The notes under the pieces are model-generated. The model saw nothing but the letters and a program-made list of their open reading frames with translations, did not search any database and had not been told where the DNA came from. 64,000 nt of DNA from the NCBI GenBank assembly GCA_000980375.1, contig LARD01000025.1:1-64000 (forward strand), given 5' to 3'. Shown one piece after another: positions 25,970 to 34,054 of this stretch; position 1 is the stretch's first letter; each line of letters begins with the position of its first letter. Source of the DNA: Clostridium sp. K4410.MGS-306. Lineage in GTDB: Bacteria; Cyanobacteriota; Vampirovibrionia; Gastranaerophilales; Gastranaerophilaceae. The translations under genes were made by a program, and so were the position numbers.

Positions 25970-27850
25970 ATGTGCGATAACCATCATGAACACGGCCATT
26001 GCCACAGCCATGAAACGGCCCTGATTGACGTCAGAATAAGAGTTTTAGCGGCTATTACAGTTTTTGTTTTAGGTTTATTAATTGATTTATCAAGTTACGC
26101 AAAATTTATTGTGTTTTTAACAGCATATATTATTGCAGGTGGGGATGTGCTCTTTAAGGCTCTCAAAAATATTTTTAGAGGAAAAGTGTTTGACGAAAAT
26201 TTTTTGATGGGTATTGCCACAATCGGTGCGTTTGCAATTAGAGAATATCCGGAAGCTGTTATGGTAATGATTTTGTATCAAATTGGAGAATATCTACAAG
26301 ACAAGGCTGTTGAAAAATCTAAAGATTCTATTACTCAGTTGATGGATATCAGGCCTGATTATGCCAATATTGAAGCAGACGGAAAAATCATCCAAAAAAC
26401 ACCTTCGAGTATTAATATAGGTGATACAATAGTTGTGAGAACAGGAGAAAAAATCCCTCTGGACGGAACTGTTATAGATGGGACTGCTTTTATTGACACA
26501 TCTGCTCTTACAGGTGAATCTGTTCCAAGACAAATCACTTGTGCAGACAAGGCTATAAGCGGCTGTATTAATACCAATGGGGTTATTAAAATTCGTGTAG
26601 AAAAAGCATTTGGCGAGTCTACAGTTTCAAAAATTCTTGAGCTTGTTGAACACGCAAGTTCAAAAAAGGCCAAAGCAGAGAATTTTATTACAAAATTTGC
26701 AAGATACTACACACCGGCCGTTGTTATAGGTGCAGTTATGCTGGCTTTAGTGCCCCCGTTACTTTTTGGCGGTGGTTTTGAAATCTGGCTATCAAGAGCT
26801 TTGACTTTCCTTGTTATTTCTTGTCCTTGTGCTCTTGTAATTTCTGTTCCGTTAACATTTTTTGCCGGTATTGGCGGTGCTTCTAAAAAAGGTATACTTG
26901 TAAAAGGAAGCAGCTATTTGGAAGCTCTTTCAAAACCTTATGCAGTTGTTTTTGATAAAACAGGCACTTTGACAAAAGGAACATTTTCTGTATCCGGGGT
27001 TGTTCCTTGTAACAACGTAACAGAACAAGAGCTTATTGAATATACAGCAATGGCTGAAAATTACTCAAATCATCCTATTGCCGTTTCTCTAAAACAATAT
27101 TATGCAAGAGAAATTGATACATCTTTAATTAAAAATGTGCAAGAAATTGCCGGAAACGGAGTAAGCGCATACGTAAATAATCATCATATTCTTGCGGGTA
27201 ATGCTGCTTTGATGGAAAGATTTGATATTGCATATAAAAAAGTATGCGAAGAAGGAACAACTGTTTATGTTGCAAAGGATGGTCAATATATAGGTTATAT
27301 AGTTATTTCCGATGAAATAAAAGATGATTCAAAAGTTGCAATTTGTGAGCTTAATCCTATTGTTGAGCAAACATATTTGTTAACAGGAGATACTCAAAAT
27401 GCGACAGAAGCAGTTGCTAATAAATTAGGCATTGGAAAAGCCTATACAGGGCTTTTACCTGTGGATAAAGTAGCAAAACTCGAAGAAATAATGAACCATA
27501 GGCAAAGCTCTAAGAGTGTCATATTTGTTGGTGACGGTATTAATGATGCTCCGGTTCTTACACGTGCAGATGTTGGCATAGCTATGGGAGCACTTGGCTC
27601 TGATGCTGCTATTGAAGCTGCAGATGTTGTGATTATGGATGATCAGCCTTCAAAAATCCCGACTGCAATAAAAATAGCACAAAAAACTATGGCCATTGTA
27701 AAACAAAATATAGCTTTTGCTATAGGTGTAAAAATTGTTTTTCTTATACTTGGTGCAGCAGGTTTTATTACAATGTGGGGTGCTGTATTTGCGGATGTCG
27801 GGGTTACCCTTATCGCTGTAATAAATTCATTGCGTGCATTGCGTGTTTAA
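25970..27850 (+). CDS. Zinc/cadmium-translocating P1B-type ATPase
   Basis: This 626-residue pump exports divalent metal ions using ATP. It has the P1B metal site C-P-C (Cys285-Pro-Cys287), the phosphorylation site D-K-T-G-T-L-T (Asp329), T-G-E-S (actuator domain), H-P-I-A and G-D-G-I-N-D-A-P. The C-terminal membrane segment with D-V-G fits the Zn/Cd/Pb subclass. There is no N-terminal HMA domain; in its place is a short His-rich stretch (residues 4-15, N-H-H-E-H-G-H-C-H-S-H), likely a metal-capture tail. GAGGTAA precedes the ATG. The divergent ArsR gene and three operators confirm metal-induced expression. Confidence 0.95.
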   Translation: MCDNHHEHGHCHSHETALIDVRIRVLAAITVFVLGLLIDLSSYAKFIVFLTAYIIAGGDVLFKALKNIFRGKVFDENFLMGIATIGAFAIREYPEAVMVMILYQIGEYLQDKAVEKSKDSITQLMDIRPDYANIEADGKIIQKTPSSINIGDTIVVRTGEKIPLDGTVIDGTAFIDTSALTGESVPRQITCADKAISGCINTNGVIKIRVEKAFGESTVSKILELVEHASSKKAKAENFITKFARYYTPAVVIGAVMLALVPPLLFGGGFEIWLSRALTFLVISCPCALVISVPLTFFAGIGGASKKGILVKGSSYLEALSKPYAVVFDKTGTLTKGTFSVSGVVPCNNVTEQELIEYTAMAENYSNHPIAVSLKQYYAREIDTSLIKNVQEIAGNGVSAYVNNHHILAGNAALMERFDIAYKKVCEEGTTVYVAKDGQYIGYIVISDEIKDDSKVAICELNPIVEQTYLLTGDTQNATEAVANKLGIGKAYTGLLPVDKVAKLEEIMNHRQSSKSVIFVGDGINDAPVLTRADVGIAMGALGSDAAIEAADVVIMDDQPSKIPTAIKIAQKTMAIVKQNIAFAIGVKIVFLILGAAGFITMWGAVFADVGVTLIAVINSLRALRV

Positions 27851-27892
27851 GCCATCTTAAGATATACTATATCAATAAGGAGGCTGAATGTG

Positions 27893-28504
27893 ATGAAAAA
27901 GATTTTTATTTTATTTTTGAGCCTTATGGTCTCTTCTCCGGTTTTTGCCAAAAGTACTGTAATTGTACAAAGCTTAAGTAATTTTTCCAGCATGAATCCA
28001 CAGTACACAATTTCTGTAAAAGTTGCAAAAACACATAAGTTTAAAAGCGGTTTTACTTTGCAGCAGGGCACTGTTATTAATTCAAAGGTTGTTAAAATTA
28101 CCGAACCAAAACGCGGTAAAAGAAACGTTTATATAGTTGTCCAGCCTTCTACACTCACAATTCCGGCCAAAAAACAAAAACGTGCTTTTAAAAGTGTGCA
28201 CCTTATGGCAAAAGTTACACCCCATAAAAAATTAAACAAAAAGCAGGCAGCACAAAAAGGGGCAGTAAGTGCAACGGGAATTGTAATACCTGGATTTTCT
28301 CAAGTTTATTATTTTTGCAAAGGTTATAACAATCCTGAAAAAGGCAAAACCAGACTTGCCTCAGGCGGAAGGTGCGCTTATAAGAATTCTCCCCTTGTAT
28401 ACGTTGAAAAGGGCGATGAGCTAAAAATAAAAAAAGGCGATTACCTTAAAATGAAATTTTATGATGAAAATAAGCCAAAGTGGAAGGTTTTTAAAAGCTT
28501 GTAG
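27893..28504 (+). CDS. Exported basic protein of unknown function
   Basis: The 203-residue protein has a signal peptide (K-K-I-F-I-L-F-L-S-L, cleavage likely after V-F-A near residue 19). The mature part is strongly basic and beta-rich, with repeated K-x-K and V-x-V patterns and two or three cysteines in the second half (F-C-K-G, R-C-A). I recognise no family. The ATG chosen has AAGGAGG at 9 bases; a GTG one codon upstream is also possible. It follows the metal pump by 42 bases, so read-through is possible, but no metal-binding motif is evident. Confidence 0.65.
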   Translation: MKKIFILFLSLMVSSPVFAKSTVIVQSLSNFSSMNPQYTISVKVAKTHKFKSGFTLQQGTVINSKVVKITEPKRGKRNVYIVVQPSTLTIPAKKQKRAFKSVHLMAKVTPHKKLNKKQAAQKGAVSATGIVIPGFSQVYYFCKGYNNPEKGKTRLASGGRCAYKNSPLVYVEKGDELKIKKGDYLKMKFYDENKPKWKVFKSL

Positions 28505-28592
28505 TATTGTTCAATATCTTGATACACTTTTTGGGGATTAATTTATAGACAATTCCTGTTAAAACTCTTAATAAAAAAAGAAAGGATTTTTT

Positions 28593-29327
28593 ATGAAAAG
28601 AGTTTTGATAACAGGAGCTTCCTCAGGCATAGGTAAGGCTGCCAGCACGCTTTTTTTAGAAAGAGGTTGGCAAGTAATAATGGTTGATAAAGTAGAAGAT
28701 GAACAGCTCAATGCTGATTTGAAAAAACAATACAAAGATAACGTATACTTTTATTTGGGCGATATTTCTCAAAATGATACAGTGATGCTTCTTTATGATT
28801 TTGTGCTGGAAAAAACAGCAGGAGTAGATTCTCTTATAAATAATGCAGGTATTATCCAGCACGGATATCTCCACAGCGCAGATGAATATGAGTGGGATGA
28901 GATTTTTAATACAGACGTAAAATCAATATATTTAACAACAAAATATTTTGTTCCTGACATGATAAAAAGAGGCAGCGGTACTATAGTAAATACAGCTTCA
29001 ATTTCCGGATTGCTCGGTGATTTTAAAATGCCGATTTATAACGCAGCAAAGGGCGCTGTAGTTAATTTGACCAGAGCAATGGCACTTGATTATGCTGAAT
29101 TTGGTATAAGAGTTAACAGCATTTGTCCCAGCGCAATTAGGACACCTCTGATTAAAGGCCCATTAGAGCCTCATATCGAGGTAAATCCTATGAAAAGAAT
29201 AGGAGAACCGATAGAAGCGGCTAAGGCTATATATTTTCTTGCAAGTGATGAATCAAGCTTTATTAACGGTACAAACTTGCCTGTCACAGGCGGACTCGAA
29301 GCCCACACCGGACAGCCTAGAAAATAA
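28593..29327 (+). CDS. Short-chain dehydrogenase/reductase
   Basis: A 244-residue NAD(P)-dependent oxidoreductase of the classical SDR family. It has the cofactor motif T-G-A-S-S-G-I-G (residues 6-13), D-I-S near the acidic cofactor turn, N-N-A-G (about 86-89), the catalytic Ser in T-A-S-I-S-G, and Y-N-A-A-K (Tyr and Lys). The C-terminal G-G-L-E-A-H-T-G-Q is unusual. The acidic residue after strand 2 (V-D-K) suggests NAD rather than NADP. The substrate cannot be told; the family includes sugar, sterol and acyl-ACP reductases. GAAAGGA precedes the ATG. Confidence 0.9.
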   Translation: MKRVLITGASSGIGKAASTLFLERGWQVIMVDKVEDEQLNADLKKQYKDNVYFYLGDISQNDTVMLLYDFVLEKTAGVDSLINNAGIIQHGYLHSADEYEWDEIFNTDVKSIYLTTKYFVPDMIKRGSGTIVNTASISGLLGDFKMPIYNAAKGAVVNLTRAMALDYAEFGIRVNSICPSAIRTPLIKGPLEPHIEVNPMKRIGEPIEAAKAIYFLASDESSFINGTNLPVTGGLEAHTGQPRK

Positions 29328-29332
29328 ACAAC

Positions 29333-29362
29333 AAGCGGACTTTTATAGTCCGCTTTATATTC
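29333..29362. terminator. Terminator between SDR and the convergent gene
   Basis: An AAGCGGAC / GTCCGCTT stem, 7-base loop, followed by a T-rich tract. It can serve the SDR gene on the plus strand and lies at the 3' end of the 151-residue gene on the minus strand. Confidence 0.7.
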
Positions 29363-29810
29363 TTTGATTTTTTATATATTTTTCTTTCATATCAAAATAT
29401 CTTTGGCACTGTTGTATTTTATCGTATCCGAGCATTGTGCCAAGCATAAAATCCTGTTCCGGTGTGAGCTTGTATAGTCTGCTGTCAAATGTAGAAACTA
29501 CTTTGATACAATCTTTATTGCCAAAAAATACGTTTATATTTTTTCCATTTACTTCGTTAATGACATAGGGAATATTTTCTTTTTTTAGCCGATTTTCAAT
29601 AATCTCTTTATTCGCTGCTTTTTCTGTTGTAAGAACCAGATTTCTTAAACCTTTCTTATATTCGTAAATATGGTGATAAAATACTCTTAATTCGTTGAAT
29701 TGTCTGGTATTGGGCCGGTCAGATGCAGAAAAACTAACCACCTTTTTGTTTGTATTTATTACGTTTTTTTTTGTAAAAAATTGGTTTGTTCCAATAGATT
29801 GTATACTCAT
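29355..29810 (-). CDS. Unknown 151-residue protein with the N-terminal module
   Basis: The protein begins M-S-I-Q-S-I and has V-V-S-F-S-A-S at residues 24-30, the module shared with other proteins in this window. The remainder is a compact alpha/beta pattern with helices at 38-70 and 115-150 and a central strand region (V-N-G-K-N-I-N-V-F-F). There is no membrane segment or classical signal. I recognise no family. The stop is next to a bidirectional hairpin. Confidence 0.6.
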   Translation of the reverse strand: MSIQSIGTNQFFTKKNVINTNKKVVSFSASDRPNTRQFNELRVFYHHIYEYKKGLRNLVLTTEKAANKEIIENRLKKENIPYVINEVNGKNINVFFGNKDCIKVVSTFDSRLYKLTPEQDFMLGTMLGYDKIQQCQRYFDMKEKYIKNQRI

Positions 29811-29989
29811 ATAACTCCGATATTTAACTCTTATATTATAAATGTAAGTCTAGGCTAACTTTTTGTCAAGAAAAAATTATATTTTTATACAATGCCTGAT
29901 TTTTAAATATTAGATTAAAAGGCAATGAAAAAATATTGTTGTCATACGAATATATGCTTATATCTTTTACAACAGGGAAAGGAATGCAT

Positions 29990-30772
29990 ATGTTAAAAAA
30001 ACTTTTGCTGCCTGCATTATTGGCTGCAGCTGTTTATAAAATTTTGAATCATAAAAAGAGAAACAATATGCCGTTGTTGGGAGAAAAAGCCCCCTCTTTT
30101 CACGCAAAAAGTACGAAAGGGTTTATCCATTTTCCACGTGATTATAAAGGAAGCTGGACAGTATTTTTCTCTCATCCGGCAGACTTTACACCGGTTTGTA
30201 CTACGGAATTTATGACGTTTGAGGCAATGAAAGATGAATTTTTGCAAATTAACACAAAACTGCTGGGGCTTTCAGTAGACAGCCTTTCATCGCATCTGGC
30301 GTGGCTAAAGGATATTAAAGACAATATCGATTATAACGGAATGAATGAAGTAGATGTGGACTTTCCTGTTATTGATGATTTGAACGGACATATTGCAAGA
30401 AAATATGGAATGATTCAGCCAAAAGCGGATGATACAAAAACGGTTAGAGCTGTATTCATTATAGACCCGCAAAGTATAATAAGGGCTATTTTGTATTACC
30501 CTCAATCTACCGGTAGAAATCTTGATGAGATAAAACGCATAATCGTTGCATTGCAAACAACCGATGAGTTTAATGTTGTAACTCCGTGCAACTGGGAAGC
30601 CGGCGATGAGGTTATTATTCCCCCTCCGGCCAATAAGGAAGAAGCCATAGAACGTCTTGAAAGTATGGATAGTGTAAAGTGTTATGACTGGTTTTTGTGT
30701 TTTAAAAAACTGCCAAAACAAGACATAGCAGAAAAATTGTTGTGCGAAGAATGTGATATTTGTAACAACTAG
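29990..30772 (+). CDS. Membrane-anchored peroxiredoxin (1-Cys/Prx6-like)
   Basis: The 260-residue protein starts with an uncleaved-looking hydrophobic helix (M-L-K-K-L-L-L-P-A-L-L-A-A-A-V, residues 1-15), then a peroxiredoxin domain: D-F-T-P-V-C-T-T-E with the peroxidatic Cys, the L-L-G-L-S-V-D segment, and R-A-V-F-I-I-D-P. The long C-terminal part (T-P-C-N-W-E-A-G-D-E-V then C-Y-D-W-F-L-C) is typical of the Prx6/archaeal 1-Cys type. An AAAGGA lies 6 bases before this ATG; upstream in-frame starts have no site. The adjoining thioredoxin would supply electrons. It reduces peroxides at the membrane, probably facing the cytoplasm or periplasm depending on anchor orientation, which I cannot decide. 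Confidence 0.88.
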   Translation: MLKKLLLPALLAAAVYKILNHKKRNNMPLLGEKAPSFHAKSTKGFIHFPRDYKGSWTVFFSHPADFTPVCTTEFMTFEAMKDEFLQINTKLLGLSVDSLSSHLAWLKDIKDNIDYNGMNEVDVDFPVIDDLNGHIARKYGMIQPKADDTKTVRAVFIIDPQSIIRAILYYPQSTGRNLDEIKRIIVALQTTDEFNVVTPCNWEAGDEVIIPPPANKEEAIERLESMDSVKCYDWFLCFKKLPKQDIAEKLLCEECDICNN

Positions 30773-30788
30773 ATTTAAGGAGATAATG

Positions 30789-31118
30789 ATGTCTAATGTA
30801 AAAGAATTTACTGATGAGAATTTTGATATTGAATTAAAAAATACAACAGACCCTGTTATTGTTGATTTTTTTGCTCCGTGGTGTGGCCACTGCCGTACAC
30901 AGGGCCCTATTATCGATAAACTTGCCGATGAATTAGACGGTAAAGCCGTAGTTGCCAAGCTAAATGTCGATGAAAACAGAGAAAAAGCAGCCGAGTTTTT
31001 TATCAGCGGAATACCGGCAATACTTGTATTTAAAAACGGCAAGCTTGTGGAGCAAAAAGCAGGTGTCCAACAGCTTGAAGAGCTTAAAAAACTTGTTTCA
31101 AAACACGAAAATAATTAA
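30789..31118 (+). CDS. trxA: Thioredoxin
   Basis: A 109-residue thioredoxin with the active site F-F-A-P-W-C-G-H-C near residues 25-33. The redox pair is W-C-G-H-C, not the usual W-C-G-P-C; His in that place is found in PDI and DsbA-type proteins and would make the protein more oxidising. The cis-Pro (G-I-P-A-I) and the C-terminal helix are in place, and the length is standard. AAGGAG lies 6 bases before the ATG. It starts 16 bases after the peroxiredoxin stop and is presumably its reductant. Confidence 0.93.
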   Translation: MSNVKEFTDENFDIELKNTTDPVIVDFFAPWCGHCRTQGPIIDKLADELDGKAVVAKLNVDENREKAAEFFISGIPAILVFKNGKLVEQKAGVQQLEELKKLVSKHENN

Positions 31119-31130
31119 ATATTCAAAATA

Positions 31131-31157
31131 AAAGCCGGTTGCAAACCGGCTTTTTGT
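31131..31157. terminator. Bidirectional terminator
   Basis: AAAGCCGGTT and AACCGGCTTT form a 10-base perfect stem with a 3-base loop, with A-rich flank on one side and T-run on the other. It serves thioredoxin on the plus strand and the ABC1 kinase gene on the minus strand. Confidence 0.9.
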
Positions 31158-31165
31158 TTATATTA

Positions 31166-33772
31166 TTATTTATAAATTTCAGGTATTACATTAGAAATAT
31201 CAGTGTTTTCAAGATTCTGTTTAAATTGATATATAAGATGCTCTTCGCTGTTTGTTTTTAGCATGTTAGGGTTGTGTCTGTTTTTTATGACTTCGCTTAG
31301 TGAAAATTGTGACAGATTTTTAACATCCTGCATTTTCTTTGCAACTATCAATCGTCTCATCCAGCTTGTAACATCACTGGAAATTTTTATTAAGACCAAA
31401 GGAGAAAGTTCTGTAATACCTGCATATTTTGATTCCATAAGTGATTCAATCACAGCATTTGCTGATTTCATTGCGGAATGTTTGGCTTTTTCCAGATTCA
31501 GCTGTGTTGTGGACGGTATGATATTGTGTTCTCTCATTATATTTGATGTTAATATAAAGAACTCATTATTATTCATATAATTGATTTTTGTTTTTGTATC
31601 AAAGAACATTTTCTTAAGCTCTGATTCCATAATTTCAATGGATTGTTGTTTTGTCATTCCTTCGGGCAATATTGCACCTTCCATGATATAAGAAGACAGA
31701 TCTTTGATGTTGCCGTTTTTGATATATTGTGAAAGTTTTAATGCGGTTTTTGATTGCTCCATTGTTATATCAACAGTGTTGCCTGTATCTATCAGGGTGA
31801 TAACTTTGTTTTTACCTTCTTTAAGCGCTTTAATGTCCACAAATACGTTGCCAGGGTGAATATCTGCGTGAAGTGTCTTTCCGTTTTTATAAATGCTGTC
31901 AAATTGCTCTGTGACAACTTTTATATAATTAGAAAGAATTTTATTTATTTCTTCATGTGTGATATTGAGCTCTGCAAAATCAGGAGATTTCTTTTTGATT
32001 TCTTCAATTTTCTCATCAATATCTTTTAAACGTTCAATATTGGTAGTTTTTCCATATTTCTTGTCATAAGCGACTATATTTTTCTTTTCAGCTTCAAGAT
32101 AAACTACATCTTCTAATGTTTTCAAGCTTATTCCGTTAGCTTTTTCCATTACATAAATATTATCCTTAACTTCCATAGGCTTGACCACAAAGGCTTCTTT
32201 TGTTATTTTGGCCAGCTTTTGTGCTGATTCCATTTCATTGGCAAAATCTACTTCTTTGCGTATGCCAGAGGCAAGATCTTCTATGTTTTTAATTAAGTAT
32301 TCCTGTTCTTTTTGATTTTTTACTGTTGATTTTATTATATTAATCATTTTTTGCTTGTCAGCATCTATTTTGGCAGCTGTAATACCGTCTTTTAAGATTT
32401 TTATACATACTTCTTTGCCTGTTTCAGCATCTTTGGCAAGGTATGTTTCTGCAATAGTACCTACTCCAAGTTGTTTTGATAGCTGGAATCTGTTTCCGTA
32501 AGTTTTGGCTATAATATCTTTTGCCTGTTCGATTGTTCTGCTTGTCGGGCAGTTTTCTCTTAGAGTTGTTGACAGTAAGCCAAAGTGATCTGATATCTGT
32601 ATGAATTTAACAGCGAAAATATTTTCTTTTGTTAATTGTTGGATTTGCTCAGCAACAGGAAGTAGTGGATCAGAAAGTATATGGTTTATATTGTCAGATT
32701 TTAAAAGGCTTTCTTCAAGCTGCTGATATGCTGTTTTATGCTCTTTGTAAGGTTGTGCAAGGTTTGTTTTTTTGAGTTTTGATGCCACTTTGTTTAGGTT
32801 TTCGGTTAGCACTTTATTGTAGCTTGCTTTTTTTGCCAGCGGAAGAGCTGTTAACGCAATAAATGCAGAGTTTAATACAGCATTATCTTTAAATTTTTGA
32901 GCAAAATCTTTTAATGAAGCCTTATCATCACCTTTTTGAGAAGATAAATAACGGGTTGCAAGGTTGATTGCAATAAACGCAGGTATACCGACGATACCTC
33001 CAGCAACTCCGATTAACGGTGCTAATGCACCATTTAGGGCTCCTGTGGCAATATTTTTAAAACCTTCTTTACGTTTAGCTTTTCTTAATTGTTTTCTTTC
33101 AAGCTTTCTTTCCTGTTTAGTTTGTTCACTCTTCTTCTTTTGAGATTTAAACTCTTTTGAGCCAATGCGGTTGATAGACATTGCTAATTTTTTAACAAAC
33201 ATGCCGGTGAATATAGCTGCTCCGACCGTTACTCCGATACGTTTTGTCGGACTTATTTCTTGGAGATTGTTTATAATAGCATCTATTTTTTTGTTATCTG
33301 TTTTGCTTTCAAGGAGAAACTTAATAAAGCTGCCGCCTGTTTTTCTCAGAGCTACTTCTTTTTTTATATTATTATTGATTGCAGAATACACGCTCATGCC
33401 TGCAACGGCAGAAAGTGTATCGCCTAAAAGCTGTTGTGATGTTTTTTGAGAAATTCTGTATTTTTGTATATCGCTTTTAACTTGCTCGTCTGTTCTTTTG
33501 CCTTCTTCATTCAGCTTTATGCTCTCTAAAACTTTCTTTGAGCCTGTGCCAAAGTTTGTGGAATTTTTTAAGAAGTTATAAAATCTTTCTATCAGCCCGT
33601 TTTTGCGATGTTGTTTTAAAAATTCATCTTTGAAGTCGGGTCTATTGATATTTTTAGTGTCGCCTGCGGGCACAATTGCCGGTTTTGGTTCTGCGGGTGT
33701 TTTGGCTACTGCTGCCTGAGCTTGATTATTAGCATTTTGTAATCTATAAACATCGTTAATTAAACTTCCCAT
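31166..33772 (-). CDS. ABC1/AarF-like atypical kinase with long N-terminal extension
   Basis: The 868-residue protein has an N-terminal 340 residues with three to five hydrophobic segments (for example 95-112, 165-180, 225-255) around basic, Lys-rich linkers. The second half is an ABC1/UbiB-type kinase-like domain: Q-L-G-V-G-T-I-A-E-T-Y-L-A, V-C-I-K-I-L-K (the ATP Lys), F-A-N-E-M-E, L-H-A-D-I-H-P-G-N-V-F-V (catalytic loop) and T-L-I-D-T-G-N-T-V (metal-binding). The D-I-H-P-G-N loop is the family hallmark. ABC1 kinases act on quinone or lipid metabolism, often at membranes. The N-terminal part resembles nothing I know. This ATG has an AAGGG site; a TTG eight codons up is unlikely. Confidence 0.8.
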   Translation of the reverse strand: MGSLINDVYRLQNANNQAQAAVAKTPAEPKPAIVPAGDTKNINRPDFKDEFLKQHRKNGLIERFYNFLKNSTNFGTGSKKVLESIKLNEEGKRTDEQVKSDIQKYRISQKTSQQLLGDTLSAVAGMSVYSAINNNIKKEVALRKTGGSFIKFLLESKTDNKKIDAIINNLQEISPTKRIGVTVGAAIFTGMFVKKLAMSINRIGSKEFKSQKKKSEQTKQERKLERKQLRKAKRKEGFKNIATGALNGALAPLIGVAGGIVGIPAFIAINLATRYLSSQKGDDKASLKDFAQKFKDNAVLNSAFIALTALPLAKKASYNKVLTENLNKVASKLKKTNLAQPYKEHKTAYQQLEESLLKSDNINHILSDPLLPVAEQIQQLTKENIFAVKFIQISDHFGLLSTTLRENCPTSRTIEQAKDIIAKTYGNRFQLSKQLGVGTIAETYLAKDAETGKEVCIKILKDGITAAKIDADKQKMINIIKSTVKNQKEQEYLIKNIEDLASGIRKEVDFANEMESAQKLAKITKEAFVVKPMEVKDNIYVMEKANGISLKTLEDVVYLEAEKKNIVAYDKKYGKTTNIERLKDIDEKIEEIKKKSPDFAELNITHEEINKILSNYIKVVTEQFDSIYKNGKTLHADIHPGNVFVDIKALKEGKNKVITLIDTGNTVDITMEQSKTALKLSQYIKNGNIKDLSSYIMEGAILPEGMTKQQSIEIMESELKKMFFDTKTKINYMNNNEFFILTSNIMREHNIIPSTTQLNLEKAKHSAMKSANAVIESLMESKYAGITELSPLVLIKISSDVTSWMRRLIVAKKMQDVKNLSQFSLSEVIKNRHNPNMLKTNSEEHLIYQFKQNLENTDISNVIPEIYK

Positions 33773-33873
33773 TCTTTTTCCCTTATATTGGACCAATATA
33801 TTTGAACGAATGCGTCTAAATAATAATTTTTGACAATCAAATCAATAATTATGAAATTTTCTTTACAAAAAGG

Positions 33874-33985
33874 TTAGTAAAAAAGCCGGTGACGGGGCTG
33901 AGCGGGCGTAAGCCTGCGATTCAGATTAGCCTGCGAAAAGTCGCAGGTGAGCCAAATAGCTTAGTAAAAAAAGCCGGTGACGGGG
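33874..33985. repeat. Partial duplication of the tRNA-Thr 3' end
   Basis: A 24-base segment containing the 3' end of tRNA-Thr and its T-run (33874-33897) recurs, with one extra A, at 33961-33985, where it is part of the real gene. Between the copies, CCTGCGA occurs at 33913 and 33930, and again in the tRNA T-arm; CCTGCGA-AAAG-TCGCAGG forms a perfect hairpin. It may be a decayed second tRNA copy or an attachment-site remnant. Confidence 0.6.
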
Positions 33986-34044
33986 TTCGAACCTGCGACC
34001 TGATCATTACGAATGACCTGCTCTACCAGCTGAGCTACACCGGC
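33972..34044 (-). tRNA. tRNA-Thr (anticodon CGT)
   Basis: Minus-strand cloverleaf: acceptor GCCGGTG / CACCGGC, D-arm GCTC / GAGC, anticodon stem GGTCA / TGATC around TTCGTAA (anticodon CGT, reads ACG), T-arm GCAGGTTCGAACCCCGT. CCA is not encoded; the gene runs straight into a T-run that can serve as terminator. This differs from tRNA-Gln and tRNA-His here, both of which encode CCA. Confidence 0.93.
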
Positions 34045-34054
34045 TTTTTGGATT

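Noticed and set aside
30305..31042. 245-codon frame antisense to peroxiredoxin and thioredoxin
   Set aside because: A shadow of two well-conserved genes; no family features of its own.
33900..33990. CRISPR-like repeats (CCTGCGA copies)
   Set aside because: Only three short copies at irregular spacing, explained by tRNA sequence duplication. No CRISPR array was seen anywhere in the window.
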